A stretch of 64,000 nucleotides of DNA from an uncultured Mediterranea sp. (GCA_945879145.1 CAMCUZ010000004.1:22087-86086); one strand, 5' to 3'. Positions 25,393 to 34,788 are shown, counted from the first letter of the stretch. The notes: generated from the letters alone by a model not told the origin. A program made the numbers and translations.

Positions 25393-25749
25393 TTATCGCT
25401 CCTGTTCGGCATTATAGAGGGCGATGTCGCCCCGCTCTCCTGTACGAATACGGATGGCATCTTCAATGGGGATGACGAAAATTCGTCCGTCGCCTATTTC
25501 ACCCGTCTGTGCAGCCTGCAGGATAGCTTGTACCGTCTTCTCCGCATTCTTGTCGCGTACGACAATCGAAATGAGGATGCGCTCAATCGAGCTGGTATCG
25601 TACATCACTCCGCGGTAGATGCGCGCCTGGCGAGACTTGCCGATGCCGCGCACTTCGTAGTAAGAGAACCACTCGATGTCGGCCTCCAAGAGGGCATCTT
25701 TAACCTCCTCAAACTTCGTTTTCCTGATAATTGCTTCAATCTTTTTCAT
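25393..25749 (-). CDS. glnK: Nitrogen regulatory protein P-II
   Basis: 118 aa. Senses 2-oxoglutarate and ATP/ADP and blocks Amt. Seen: N-terminal MKKIEAIIRKTKFEEVKDAL, T-loop IYRGVMYDTSSIERI with the Tyr at the usual modification position (second Y), and GEIGDGRIFVIPIEDAIRIRTGE in the B/C-loop region. The T-loop stem is about two residues shorter than in enteric GlnK and the usual Lys near its end is Arg. No uridylyltransferase gene is in the window. First intact gene of the glnK-amt-glnN block; a porin remnant lies 21 bp upstream. Confidence 0.95.
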   Translation of the reverse strand: MKKIEAIIRKTKFEEVKDALLEADIEWFSYYEVRGIGKSRQARIYRGVMYDTSSIERILISIVVRDKNAEKTVQAILQAAQTGEIGDGRIFVIPIEDAIRIRTGERGDIALYNAEQER

Positions 25750-25770
25750 ACTCTATTACCTATTATATGA

Positions 25771-25890
25771 TTAAAAACTCATTCCAAATACAAAATAGGC
25801 CCCTTCCGAACGAGGATTCCAAATAGCCTTGGCCGAGACGGGCAGGGAGAAGCTGTCAAGTTGTACAAATAAATTAACTCGTTGTATTTG
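25771..25890 (-). pseudogene. Remnant of an outer membrane porin C-terminus
   Basis: Read on the minus strand, about 40 codons are open and end in TAA (25771-25773): RVNLFVQLDSFSLPVSA then KAIWNPRSEGAYFVFGMSF. Alternating hydrophobic residues and the terminal Phe are those of the last beta strands of a barrel protein. A stop codon (25896-25900 area) and AT-rich unreadable DNA lie directly upstream, so the rest of the gene is gone. In several Bacteroidetes a porin-like gene accompanies glnK-amt; this looks like its residue. The remainder of the gap (25891-26031) shows nothing else I can support. Confidence 0.55.
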
Positions 25891-26031
25891 CTCTAACTTA
25901 TCCTAATTAACCTATTAAAAAAAACTCCTTTTCTTCCTGATCATCTTGACCCTCTCTTCAAGATCTATTTGAACTGTACTGAACTACTTTTTCACTCTCC
26001 AAACTCCATTTCTCTTTTCCTCTTTTACATT

Positions 26032-27264
26032 TTAAATTAGCCAGCGCTGAAGCCGCTTCATGGCCTCCTGACAATCTTCGTGACTACCAAAGGCGGTCAA
26101 GCGAATGTACCCTTCGCCGCTGGGTCCGAAGCCCACGCCCGGGGTACCTACCACGTTGGCTTCGTAAAGCATCTGTTCGAAGAACTTCCAGGACCCCATC
26201 CCATCGGGCGTCTTGAGCCAGATGTATGGAGAATTTACCCCGCCGAATACCTTCAGGCCAGCCGCTTCAAGTCCCTTCTTCATCGTACGGGCATTCTCCA
26301 TGTAGTAGTTGATGTTGTCACGTACCTGCTGTTTTCCTTCAGGTGAGTAGATTGCCTCCGCAGCACGCTGGGTGATGTAGCTGGCCCCATTGAACTTGGT
26401 ACATTGGCGACGGTTCCAAAGCTTACCCAGGGGGATGCGGTCGCCCGTTAAGGTAGCAGCCGTCAGCTCCTTAGGCACCACGGTATAACCGCAACGCACG
26501 CCGGTAAATCCTGCCGTCTTAGAGAAGCTGCGAAACTCGATGGCACACTTCTTAGCGCCCTTGATTTCGTAGATGCTATGAGGTACGTTATCTTCTTGAA
26601 TGAACGCCTCGTAGGCCGCATCAAAGAGAATGAGCGTATCGTTGGCCAGAGCGTAATCCACCCACTTCTTGAGCTGGTCTTTGGTGAGCGTGGTGCCTGT
26701 AGGATTGTTGGGATAGCAGAGATAGACAATATCAATCCGCTTATCGGGGATGGCAGGGATGAAGTGGTTTTCTGCCGTACAAGGCATGTAGGTCACGTTA
26801 CTCCACTTGCCATCGGGTTCGAGTACTCCGGCCCGTCCGCACATCACGTTGCTGTCGATATAAACCGGATAGATGGGGTCGGTCACACCCACGCTGTTGT
26901 CGTGACGAAGAATGTCGCCGATGTTACCCGTATCACTCTTGGCTCCGTCATTCACAAAGACTTCGCTCGGCGTGAGGTGAATACCCCGCGGCTGGAAGTC
27001 ATTCTTGATGATGGCATCAATCAGGAAGTCATATCCCTGCTCAGGTCCATAGCCGCGAAAAGTCTTCTCGCTGGCCAATTCATCCACCGCCTTGTGCATG
27101 GCCTCGATGCAGGCCTGAGGGAGGGGACGCGTCACGTCGCCAATACCCAGTCTGATCAACGACTGCTTGGGGTGAGTAATCTTGAAACTATTGACTTTTT
27201 TTGCAATATCAGAGAAGAGATAACTTCCCGGTAACTTAAGGAAATGTTCGTTGACCAATGCCAT
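26032..27264 (-). CDS. dapL: LL-diaminopimelate aminotransferase
   Basis: 410 aa, class I/II PLP aminotransferase. Converts tetrahydrodipicolinate directly to LL-diaminopimelate, bypassing the acylated route to lysine and peptidoglycan. Seen: RLGIGDVTRPLPQACIEAMH at the start, KSDTGNIGDI, YLCYPNNPTGT, LFDAAYEAFI, the PLP lysine in FRSFSKTAGFTGVRCGYT and the Arg in the C-terminal EGYIRLTAFG. It follows dapF by 36 bp on the same strand, making a two-step diaminopimelate operon. Confidence 0.96.
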   Translation of the reverse strand: MALVNEHFLKLPGSYLFSDIAKKVNSFKITHPKQSLIRLGIGDVTRPLPQACIEAMHKAVDELASEKTFRGYGPEQGYDFLIDAIIKNDFQPRGIHLTPSEVFVNDGAKSDTGNIGDILRHDNSVGVTDPIYPVYIDSNVMCGRAGVLEPDGKWSNVTYMPCTAENHFIPAIPDKRIDIVYLCYPNNPTGTTLTKDQLKKWVDYALANDTLILFDAAYEAFIQEDNVPHSIYEIKGAKKCAIEFRSFSKTAGFTGVRCGYTVVPKELTAATLTGDRIPLGKLWNRRQCTKFNGASYITQRAAEAIYSPEGKQQVRDNINYYMENARTMKKGLEAAGLKVFGGVNSPYIWLKTPDGMGSWKFFEQMLYEANVVGTPGVGFGPSGEGYIRLTAFGSHEDCQEAMKRLQRWLI

Positions 27265-27300
27265 ATCTTTTGTTGTTTTATTGTTGTTAGTTGTTATTGT

Positions 27301-28161
27301 TTATTCTCTTATTTCTATTTTCCCATCAAAGACGATGGTAGCTGGGCCTGTCATCATCACATGACCCGTCGCTTCGTCCCAGGTGATTTCGAGTGTGCCA
27401 CCATCCATCACGATGCGTGAGTGGCGTGGACACCGGCCCGTCAAGGCAGCAGCTACAGCCGTAGCACAAGCACCTGTCCCGCAGGCCTGGGTGATACCTG
27501 ATCCTCGCTCCCACACCCTCATGCGGAGGCCCCCGTCAGGCTGAGGCTCAACAAACTCTACGTTGATGCGGCCCGGGAAGAGCGGGTGATGTTCCAGCAA
27601 TGGACCATCTTGGGTCAAATCGATATCAGCCAGATGCTCCACAAAAAGGACCAGGTGTGGATTACCCATAGAGACCGTAGTCCCTACATAGCGATGAGCT
27701 CCCGCAAAGATGGGCTGTTCACGCATGGGCTTCGCCCCCTGGCCGTCATAATCTGCCGGTTCATCTGCTGGGAGACCCATATCTACAGTTACGGATTGCA
27801 CTTTATTCCTTTCGTTGAGATGCAGATTGAGCATTTTAATACCCGACAAGGTATCCAGCGCAATGCTGGTTTTGTCTGTTAGTCCATATTCATAGACATA
27901 CTTTCCGATGCAACGCGAGGCATTTCCACACATCATGGCTTCTGATCCGTCGGCGTTGAAGATGCGCATCGAGAAGTCAGCCTTGTCTGATGGACCGATC
28001 AGCACGAGGCCATCACTACCAATACCCGTATGATACTTACTCCACTCCACAGCCAGCCGCTCTGGGTCAGATATCGGGAAGCGCTTGGTATCTACGTAGA
28101 TGTAGTCGTTACCAGCTCCATGCATCTTTGTGAATTCGATTATCCTTGTCATTTTGTTCAT
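27301..28161 (-). CDS. dapF: Diaminopimelate epimerase
   Basis: About 286 aa. Converts LL- to meso-diaminopimelate by a two-base mechanism. Both catalytic cysteines are present: [15 protein letters not shown] and [17 protein letters not shown]. The N-terminus [15 protein letters not shown] and [11 protein letters not shown] are also typical. ATG at 28161 or 28152 are both possible starts; an upstream TTG is not needed. First gene of the dapF-dapL operon, with a good promoter 40 bp upstream. Confidence 0.96.
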   Translation of the reverse strand: MNKMTRIIEFTKMHGAGNDYIYVDTKRFPISDPERLAVEWSKYHTGIGSDGLVLIGPSDKADFSMRIFNADGSEAMMCGNASRCIGKYVYEYGLTDKTSIALDTLSGIKMLNLHLNERNKVQSVTVDMGLPADEPADYDGQGAKPMREQPIFAGAHRYVGTTVSMGNPHLVLFVEHLADIDLTQDGPLLEHHPLFPGRINVEFVEPQPDGGLRMRVWERGSGITQACGTGACATAVAAALTGRCPRHSRIVMDGGTLEITWDEATGHVMMTGPATIVFDGKIEIRE

Positions 28162-28200
28162 CAATCTTTGTTGGTTTTATCCTTTTGCCTTAAAACGCTG

Positions 28201-28230
28201 CAAAGATACGACATTTTGTTTTCCAACAAA
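28201..28230 (-). promoter_or_regulatory. Promoter of dapF-dapL
   Basis: On the minus strand, TTTG (28227-28230), 18 bp, then TATCTTTG (28201-28208). Matches the Bacteroidetes -33/-7 pattern. The 28231-28430 stretch beyond it is AT-rich and shows no gene. Confidence 0.75.
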
Positions 28231-28433
28231 CATAATCTACTATCTTTTTTCTATAAAAAAGTATAATTAATTTCTATTCGATAGCAGAAGCAATATTCAA
28301 ATTACAAATTGAAAGTATATTCATCTTGATAATTACAATATGATAATTGAATTTGATAAATTCAGATGATATGTCAATTCATCCTCTCCTTATACCTATT
28401 ATATATAAGAGTGACCTCCAACAAGTGGATATA

Positions 28434-28468
28434 AAAAAGCCCAAGGCTATGGATCAACCTTGGGCTTA
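28434..28468 (-). terminator. Terminator of the peptidase operon
   Basis: AAGCCCAAGG and CCTTGGGCTT form a 10-bp stem with an 11-nt loop, followed on the minus strand by a T-run (28434-28439). TAATCAC heptamers lie between it and the dipeptidyl peptidase stop codon. Confidence 0.9.
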
Positions 28469-28509
28469 CTATACACGAATTACTAATCACTAATCACTTC
28501 AAAACGCAC

Positions 28510-30735
28510 TCATCGACCTCCAGCCGGCAGGTTGCGTAGCCAGAAATCGGCCATGGTGCGGCGCAAGTGGAGGGTGGTTCCTTGCCGTTCGCTGATACTG
28601 TGACTGCGCATGGGATAAGAAACCTGATAGAACACCTTACCCAGACGCACCAGTTCGTTGACCATCATCTCGCAACTCTGGTAATGGACATTATCGTCAC
28701 CTGTACCGTGAATCAGCAGCAGGTTGCCCTTCAACCCTTCCGCAAAATGGATGGGAGAACCTTTGCGATACCCCTCAGGATTGCGTTGCGGGGTGTCCAT
28801 ATAGCGCTCTTGATAGATGGTGTCGTAGAGACGTTGGTCGGCCACAAAGGCCACGGCAATACCGGTATGGAATACGTCGGGGTAGCGGAACATGCAGTTC
28901 AACGTCTGACTGCCTCCTCCACTCCATCCGGTTATTCCCACTCGGCTCAAGTCGATATAGCTGTACTGACGGCCCAGGTCTTGGATACCCTGTGCCTGAT
29001 CCCGGCTGGCCAGCACACCCACTTCTCCATAGATGCATTTACGCCAAGCCCGTCCACGTGGAGTATTGGCACCACGGTTCTCGATGCTCACCACGATATA
29101 GCCCTGGTTGGCCAGATATTGGTGCCAAAGGCTTCCACCCTGCCAGACATCCTGCACGGTAGCGCTGGCGGGCTCACCATAGACATCGATAATGACGGGG
29201 TAGCGACGTGTAGAGTCGAAGTCAGCCGGTTTGATCATCCAGGCATCCAGCCAGAGGCTGTCGCTTTTGACTTTGACGAACTCTTTATCCTTGAGGCCAA
29301 GCGAAGCCCATTGCTCTTGGGCTCGGCTGTTGTCGGTAATCAGCTCCACCCGGCGATGCGACGGGAGAGCGATGCGGTCCACAACGGGTGGCATGGCCGC
29401 GTTGCTGAAGGTGTGAACAGCCCATCGTCCTCCTGGAGCCATGCTGTAGTGATGCTGTCCGCTCTGATCGGCAGGAGTGAGGCGACGCACCTCTCCCTTG
29501 CCAAAGAGCTTCGCCTCGTAGAGGTAACGCTGGGTGTAGTTATCGGGTGAGGCTATGAAATAGACCACACCCCGCTTGAGGTCCATGCCCAGCTCATCCA
29601 CCACGTCGAAGTTTCCGCGCGTGATGGGCACCATCTGGCGTCCATCGCGGCTGATGCGGTAGATGTGTCGCCATCCATCGCGTTCACTCTGCCAGGTGAA
29701 CCATTGGTTTCCTTTGAGCCAGGTCACCTGGTCGTTGGTCTCCAGCCAGGCGGCATCCGTATCGGTAAAGATGTTTTCTGCCTTACGTTCTCCTACGCGG
29801 GCAATCCATACTCGGTTGGTATTCTGCTGGCGGTTCATCTGCTGGATGAAGAGCTCCTGCGTACCGGGAATGAAGTCCATGCGGGGGATGTAGTTTTCGC
29901 GAGGGTCGCCGGGGAGTTCAATCCAAGTGGTCGCTCCGCCATCAGCCGACACGGTTCCTACCTTGACAGCCGCGTTGCGCGTACCCGCTTTGGGATAAGG
30001 GAAGCGCTGGATGGTGGGATAGATTGAATCGACATTATTGATGATATCAAACCATCCCGTACCGCTCGTATCACTCTGCCAATAGGCAATCGAGGTTCCA
30101 TCGGGACTCCAGCGGAAGCCATCGCGGCAGCCAAACTCCTCCTCATAGACCCAGTCGAAGGTGCCGTTTACACACTCGGCGTTGCCATCGCTGGTCAGGG
30201 CCACCCGCTGGCCGTCGGCCAGGCGCTCCACGTAGATGTTGTTGCCACTCACGTAAGCGACGCGATCGGCCTGCGGAGCGAATTTGGCAAACATGAGCGA
30301 GGCCTCTGGCAGGCCTTTACCCAATTGTTGCAACCGTCCGTCGGCCAAGCGGAGCACCCAGTAGTCACCACGGGTGTCATAGCGCCACACCCTGCGGGTA
30401 TTGGTATAGATCAAGACCTGCTCTTCCTTTTCATCCAGCTGGAAGCTGCGCACACGCAGCTGCTTGCCTGTAGCAGGATTGATCAACTGCTCAGCGGGGA
30501 TGATGACCTGCCGTTGACCATCCTTGGCCTGGTAGGCCACCACCTCAAAGAGGCCATCCTTGCGGCGCTCCATCTGCGTGTAGCGCTCGCCGTCGGCCAT
30601 CCAGCGTACCGAGCGTCCCCATTCTGTTTGAATCAAGTTTCCTCTCACAGCCTCTTCGAGCGTAGGCACATGTTGTGCCTGAACGGTCCAGGCCAATACA
30701 GCTCCCCAGAGAGCTGCAAGTAGTTTCCATTTCAT
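28510..30735 (-). CDS. Dipeptidyl peptidase IV-like S9 peptidase, exported (741 aa)
   Basis: The start at 30735 gives a signal peptide (MKWKLLAALWGAVLAWTVQAQ). An N-terminal eight-bladed propeller (about 40-470) has the Glu pair motif of DPP IV (FDWVYEEEFGCRDGFRWSPDG). The alpha/beta-hydrolase domain has the nucleophile GWSGGG, the Asp in GTGDDNVHYQS and the His in MRSHSI. It should remove N-terminal Xaa-Pro dipeptides in the periplasm. Third gene of an operon with two other exported peptidases; the C69 gene ends 22 bp upstream. Such sets supply amino acids from dipeptides in asaccharolytic or proteolytic Bacteroidales. Confidence 0.92.
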   Translation of the reverse strand: MKWKLLAALWGAVLAWTVQAQHVPTLEEAVRGNLIQTEWGRSVRWMADGERYTQMERRKDGLFEVVAYQAKDGQRQVIIPAEQLINPATGKQLRVRSFQLDEKEEQVLIYTNTRRVWRYDTRGDYWVLRLADGRLQQLGKGLPEASLMFAKFAPQADRVAYVSGNNIYVERLADGQRVALTSDGNAECVNGTFDWVYEEEFGCRDGFRWSPDGTSIAYWQSDTSGTGWFDIINNVDSIYPTIQRFPYPKAGTRNAAVKVGTVSADGGATTWIELPGDPRENYIPRMDFIPGTQELFIQQMNRQQNTNRVWIARVGERKAENIFTDTDAAWLETNDQVTWLKGNQWFTWQSERDGWRHIYRISRDGRQMVPITRGNFDVVDELGMDLKRGVVYFIASPDNYTQRYLYEAKLFGKGEVRRLTPADQSGQHHYSMAPGGRWAVHTFSNAAMPPVVDRIALPSHRRVELITDNSRAQEQWASLGLKDKEFVKVKSDSLWLDAWMIKPADFDSTRRYPVIIDVYGEPASATVQDVWQGGSLWHQYLANQGYIVVSIENRGANTPRGRAWRKCIYGEVGVLASRDQAQGIQDLGRQYSYIDLSRVGITGWSGGGSQTLNCMFRYPDVFHTGIAVAFVADQRLYDTIYQERYMDTPQRNPEGYRKGSPIHFAEGLKGNLLLIHGTGDDNVHYQSCEMMVNELVRLGKVFYQVSYPMRSHSISERQGTTLHLRRTMADFWLRNLPAGGR

Positions 30736-30757
30736 AGGTGCGTAAATGTTATAAATT

Positions 30758-32362
30758 TTAGAATCCAAAGCGGGCGCTATTCCAAAAGTCGGCAGCCATC
30801 TCGTCCCAGCTCAGGATGGTAGCTCCGATAAAGTCGCGGGTATATCCGTTGAGATAATTGCGTGCAGCCTCCTCACCCTCCTCCTGGAGGATGGCCTGGT
30901 AACGGGCCTCCACCATGGGGAGTTCCATCTGGCCCTTCTGCTCAAAGTGGAGCAGCTGCTGCTCGATAGGCTTACGCCAGGTGCCCCAGCGCAAGGCGGC
31001 CAGCTTGTTGGCCTCGCGGTAGTGCCACAGGGCAGCATCCTTGCGGTAGCGGTGGTTGCCGCAGATGCCATAGAGCGCAGGCAACTTGGTCACCCCGCTG
31101 AAGATAGGCACACGCGGACTCTGCCCGGGGTTATCCATGGAGAACCAAACGACGCCTCCCACGGCATCTGGCAGCCACGAACGCAGTTGGATGACCGTAG
31201 AGTAGGCACATTGGGGCACAGAGACGTTGCGCACATTCTTCACCGCTCCCTCGTGAAGGGCATTCAGCAGTTTCTGCTCATCGGCCCGCATCCACGGGTT
31301 GGCCTTGGGGCTGACGAGGGTATCCACTTGGCCATCTTTCCGCTTGACCGTGACCTTCAGATTGCGCGTCATGTCGAGGTCGGTACCCTCGTAGGTCTCA
31401 CGCAGCAAGGCCATCACCTGGGTCACATCCACCTGCTGCTCTGGCTTCACGCTGAAGGGTAGCTCCTCGGCGTTGATGTCGAGTTGAAGCGAAGGGGCCA
31501 GGGCGTTGAGGATGAACCATTCGCGCACGCTGAACGACTTCTTCTCGCCAAAGTAGTTGCCTCCGCTGTAGGCTTTCCAGAACTTAAAGGGTTCCTTTCC
31601 GTCCCAGTAGCCCAGTCGGCGAGCCACGTCAAACACGTTGTCCGAGGCCATGAAGTGATCCTTGTCCTTCAGGTTAAGGGTGGAGATGCGCGATATGTTG
31701 GCCGAGACACCCACGTGGTCGTCAGGAATACGCTGGGCGGCCCATACGCCCCCTATGTTCTCCTTGCCTTCGCCGAAGACCTCAAACTGCCACACCTCCT
31801 GCGGGTCGGCCACAGTCAGGCACTCGCCGCTGTCGGCATAGCCGTACTGCTTGATGAGCTGTCCCATCAGCTGGATGGCCTCGCGGGCCGTGGTGCAGCG
31901 CTCCAGGGCGATGCGTTGCAGCTCCTCAATCATGAACATGCCCTTGGGATTCCGCAGCTCCTTGCGTCCGCTGATGGTGGTCTCGCCCATGCCCAGTTGC
32001 TTCTCGTTCAGGCAGGGATAGGAGGTGTTGAGGAAAGCGTAAGTATGGCGCACCTGAGGGATTTCGCCCTTCACCTTGACGCCTGTGCGGTCGGCCGGGA
32101 ATTCAGTATGCATCAGTCCGTCGTAGATGGCGGTCACGGTGTCGCGCTCATAGTCCTGGGCGGCTGGGATGTTAACCCAGGTACGATACCAGCTGTCGCA
32201 GGTGTGACTGGTAATGACAGAACCGTCGGCACTGGCCTTGCGCCCCACCATGATGCTGGTACAGCTCTCTGGGTCGCGCGGATGGGCCGTCTGGGCCTGA
32301 GCAGTAATCCCCATCTGAGCCAGGCCCATCACCAAGAGGAGAAAAGATTGGATTGTTTTCAT
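30758..32362 (-). CDS. C69-family dipeptidase, exported (534 aa)
   Basis: An N-terminal nucleophile hydrolase. Signal peptide MKTIQSFLLLVMGLAQMGITAQA, then HPRDPESCTSIMVGRKAS, where the Cys becomes or approaches the N-terminal nucleophile after processing. Further family segments: GSVITSHTCDSWYR, MGETTISGRKELRNP, ERCTTAREAIQLMGQLI, YGYADSGECLTVADPQEVWQFEV. Relatives are PepD-type dipeptidases. The ORF can be extended upstream to 32395 but the signal peptide fixes 32362. Middle gene of the peptidase operon, 40 bp after the C1 gene. Confidence 0.92.
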   Translation of the reverse strand: MKTIQSFLLLVMGLAQMGITAQAQTAHPRDPESCTSIMVGRKASADGSVITSHTCDSWYRTWVNIPAAQDYERDTVTAIYDGLMHTEFPADRTGVKVKGEIPQVRHTYAFLNTSYPCLNEKQLGMGETTISGRKELRNPKGMFMIEELQRIALERCTTAREAIQLMGQLIKQYGYADSGECLTVADPQEVWQFEVFGEGKENIGGVWAAQRIPDDHVGVSANISRISTLNLKDKDHFMASDNVFDVARRLGYWDGKEPFKFWKAYSGGNYFGEKKSFSVREWFILNALAPSLQLDINAEELPFSVKPEQQVDVTQVMALLRETYEGTDLDMTRNLKVTVKRKDGQVDTLVSPKANPWMRADEQKLLNALHEGAVKNVRNVSVPQCAYSTVIQLRSWLPDAVGGVVWFSMDNPGQSPRVPIFSGVTKLPALYGICGNHRYRKDAALWHYREANKLAALRWGTWRKPIEQQLLHFEQKGQMELPMVEARYQAILQEEGEEAARNYLNGYTRDFIGATILSWDEMAADFWNSARFGF

Positions 32363-32402
32363 TCGATGATATGCTATAGTTCTTGGATATACCAATTACG
32401 AA

Positions 32403-33587
32403 TCACTTAAAGAGTTTCTTGCGGATCTCTTTGGGGAGGGCGTCCTTGTGTACCATGATGTAGATGGTCTTGGCACGCACATAGCTGGTGGACATGTTAA
32501 GGTAACCACCAAAGCGGTTGCGATCCGTACCCCAGGAGTTCTTGGTGATGTAGTAGCGGGTACTGTTCTGGTCGGTAACGATACCGGTAATGTGCATCAA
32601 GTGGTCATCGGTTGTGACAAACTTCTGGTAGCCCTCTTGACGCACCTCGGGAGTTACCTCCACCTCGGGACAAGGATGCTCAAAGCGGTAGGCCTCCTCC
32701 AGCATGTCGCGCTGCTCCTGACCAGAGAGCTGTTCGAAGCGCTCACGATCGGTAGTCGATAGGTCGCTGGCCGTCCGCTTTTTCGGGTTGATGGCTACAC
32801 CGTTCTTGTGACTGAAACCGCGCTCGCTCACGTCGCCATCCCAGCAGACCGTATAGCCGTTGGTCAAGGCGTGGTCCATCACCTGCATCAGCTCATCCAG
32901 CGGCAGGTTGTACATCAGCTGATGCTCCCAGTTGTCGGGCACCTCGGGAGCAAACTGCTGGTAGTAGGGCTTGTGGGTGAAACTGGTCAGCTCTACATAG
33001 TCCTCCATGTTGAGACCCAGGCTGGCCGCAAAGCTCTGCGGCGTGTAGTTCTTGCCCTGGTAAGTGAACTGCTCAGGCAGCGGGCCCAGGTAGGTATCCA
33101 TCAGCGCATTTACCAACTGATTGTACTGCGGCGAACGAGCCTTCAGCTTGACCGAGGCATCGGCCAGGGCCCTGACGTAAGTAGCCAACTCCTGGTGGTC
33201 ATGGCGGTCCGAAGCGTAGTTGATGCCGTGATAGACCTCTTCGGGCACGATACCCACCTGCTTGAATGCGTTCACCCAGGTGTGCGACAGGCTGCCTTGA
33301 CCTACGTTGCCCTGTCCGCGACGGTAGTAGTTGTCCTCCATCTGATTGAGATACTTCTGACGCACAATAAACATCTCCGAGAGGTCATACTCCCCCTTGC
33401 CCATGCGGAGCAGTTCTGCCTCCATGAACGAGGTGGTGGCAAAACACCAGCAGGTGCCCGTTGCAGCTTGGTTCTTCACTGATGTGACCGGCACGGAGAC
33501 CACATTCGTAAATTGATACCCACTCTCCTGAGCGGTAGCGGCCATGGCGCAAAACAGCAAGGCCATCATTTCAAATCTTACATTCAT
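32403..33587 (-). CDS. C1-family (bleomycin hydrolase/PepC-like) cysteine peptidase, exported (394 aa)
   Basis: Papain-fold aminopeptidase with all catalytic residues: Gln/Cys region in QAATGTCWCFATTSFMEAE, His in DDHLMHITGIV and Asn in YYITKNSWGTDRN. ATG 33587 gives a signal peptide (MNVRFEMMALLFCAMAATAQ), so unlike cytoplasmic PepC it acts in the periplasm. It has the long insert of the C1B group. First gene of the peptidase operon, with promoter at 33641-33672. Confidence 0.92.
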   Translation of the reverse strand: MNVRFEMMALLFCAMAATAQESGYQFTNVVSVPVTSVKNQAATGTCWCFATTSFMEAELLRMGKGEYDLSEMFIVRQKYLNQMEDNYYRRGQGNVGQGSLSHTWVNAFKQVGIVPEEVYHGINYASDRHDHQELATYVRALADASVKLKARSPQYNQLVNALMDTYLGPLPEQFTYQGKNYTPQSFAASLGLNMEDYVELTSFTHKPYYQQFAPEVPDNWEHQLMYNLPLDELMQVMDHALTNGYTVCWDGDVSERGFSHKNGVAINPKKRTASDLSTTDRERFEQLSGQEQRDMLEEAYRFEHPCPEVEVTPEVRQEGYQKFVTTDDHLMHITGIVTDQNSTRYYITKNSWGTDRNRFGGYLNMSTSYVRAKTIYIMVHKDALPKEIRKKLFK

Positions 33588-33640
33588 AGTAAATTCGATA
33601 TAAATTGTTACAGTTGAATTGAATTCGCTAGATTTTGCTG

Positions 33641-33672
33641 TAAAGGTAGGCATTCTTTTTGGCACCTCCAAA
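33641..33672 (-). promoter_or_regulatory. Promoter of the peptidase operon
   Basis: On the minus strand TTTG (33669-33672), 20 bp, TACCTTTA (33641-33648), a near-consensus Bacteroidetes promoter about 54 bp before the C1 peptidase start. Confidence 0.65.
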
Positions 33673-33734
33673 TAATAAAGGGAGAAAAAGATGGCAGAGT
33701 ATAGAACAGATAAAAGAATAATTTCAAGGAATCA

Positions 33735-33766
33735 TTTGGACATTCAATAGAAATCGCTTACTTTTG
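33735..33766 (+). promoter_or_regulatory. Promoter of the Rpn-family gene
   Basis: TTTG (33735-33738), 20 bp, TACTTTTG (33759-33766). The predicted transcript starts about 20 nt before the ATG at 33794, which supports that start over the upstream TTG at 33764. Confidence 0.75.
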
Positions 33767-33793
33767 CCTCATGAAAAAACAAAGTGCAAGACT

Positions 33794-34774
33794 ATGGAAG
33801 GAAACAATAAATACATCCGTTTTGACTGGGCCATGAAGCGACTGCTTCGCAACAAGGCCAATTTCGCCGTTCTTGAGGGATTAATGACCACGTTGCTCAA
33901 CGAAAAAATCACGATCGTCAAGCTGCTGGAGAGCGAAAGCAACCAAGAGAGCGAGTTTGACAAGTACAACCGTGTGGACCTGCTGGCCGAAGACAGCCAA
34001 GGGCGACTCATCCTGTTTGAGATACAGAACAACAACGAATATGCCTACTTCCAGCGCATGCTGTTCGGCACCTCCAAGCTCGTGACGGAATACATCAACC
34101 GTGGTGAAGGCTACGAGAATGTACGCAAGGTATTCAGCATCAACATTGTCTATTTCGCCTTGGGCAGCGGAAGCGACTACGTCTATCATGGCAAAACCGA
34201 GTTCCGCGGACTGCATAACAACGAGCTACTCAACCTCACCCCCTTCCAGCAGCAGACTTTCCGGGTAGATACGGTCAGTCAGCTCTATCCGGAGTACTAC
34301 ATCCTGCGCGTAAACGACTTCAACAAATGGTCGGTAGTGCCCATAGACCAATGGATCTACTTCCTCAACACGGGCGAGATTCCCGACGAGGCCAACGCTC
34401 CCGGTCTGCCCGAAGCCCGCGAACGCCTCCAACTCGACCACCTGACCAAGGCCGAACTCGAAGCCTATTACCGCCACCTAGACAACGTAATCATCCTGCG
34501 CGACAACATCAACACCGAACGAGCCGAAGGACGAGCTGAGGGACGGGCCGAAGGACGAGCTGAGGGACGAGCCGAAGGACGAGCCGAAGGAATGAAAGAA
34601 GGACGGGCCGAAGGAATGAAAGAAGGACTAGCCGAAGGAATGAAAGAGGGCCTCGCCAAAGGACGTGCTGAAGAAAAGCGAGAAAACGCGCGCAATTTTA
34701 AGAAACTCGGGTTATCCGTAGAGCTGATTGCCCAAGCTACCGGTCTGGATATCGAGGAGATTAACAAATTATAA
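33794..34774 (+). CDS. Rpn/PD-(D/E)XK nuclease family protein with AEGR repeats (326 aa)
   Basis: Residues 1-230 match the Rpn / 'PD-(D/E)XK nuclease family transposase' group: YIRFDWAMKRLLRNKANFAVLEGLMTTLL-type start and the nuclease core D-x(n)-E-x-Q as VDLLAEDSQGRLILFEIQNN. E. coli Rpn proteins promote recombination and cut DNA; others act in phage defence. From about 243 to 295 the protein is a run of AEGR/AEGMKEG tetrapeptides, then a short helical end (KLGLSVELIAQATGLDIEEINKL). The repeats are encoded by near-perfect 12-bp units that could slip. Transcribed alone or with the sulfatase 14 bp downstream. Confidence 0.85.
   Translation: MEGNNKYIRFDWAMKRLLRNKANFAVLEGLMTTLLNEKITIVKLLESESNQESEFDKYNRVDLLAEDSQGRLILFEIQNNNEYAYFQRMLFGTSKLVTEYINRGEGYENVRKVFSINIVYFALGSGSDYVYHGKTEFRGLHNNELLNLTPFQQQTFRVDTVSQLYPEYYILRVNDFNKWSVVPIDQWIYFLNTGEIPDEANAPGLPEARERLQLDHLTKAELEAYYRHLDNVIILRDNINTERAEGRAEGRAEGRAEGRAEGRAEGMKEGRAEGMKEGLAEGMKEGLAKGRAEEKRENARNFKKLGLSVELIAQATGLDIEEINKL
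34510..34678 (+). repeat. 12-bp coding repeats (GCCGAAGGACGA-type)
   Basis: About thirteen tandem units of 12-15 bp encode AEGR, AEGM and KEG blocks. Units near the 5' side are almost identical, so the copy number can probably change without shifting the frame. Confidence 0.9.
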
Positions 34775-34788
34775 AACTCATAATACCC

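Noticed and set aside
34510..34678. Possible CRISPR or intergenic repeat
   Set aside because: The 12-bp units are in frame inside the Rpn-family gene and encode AEGR.
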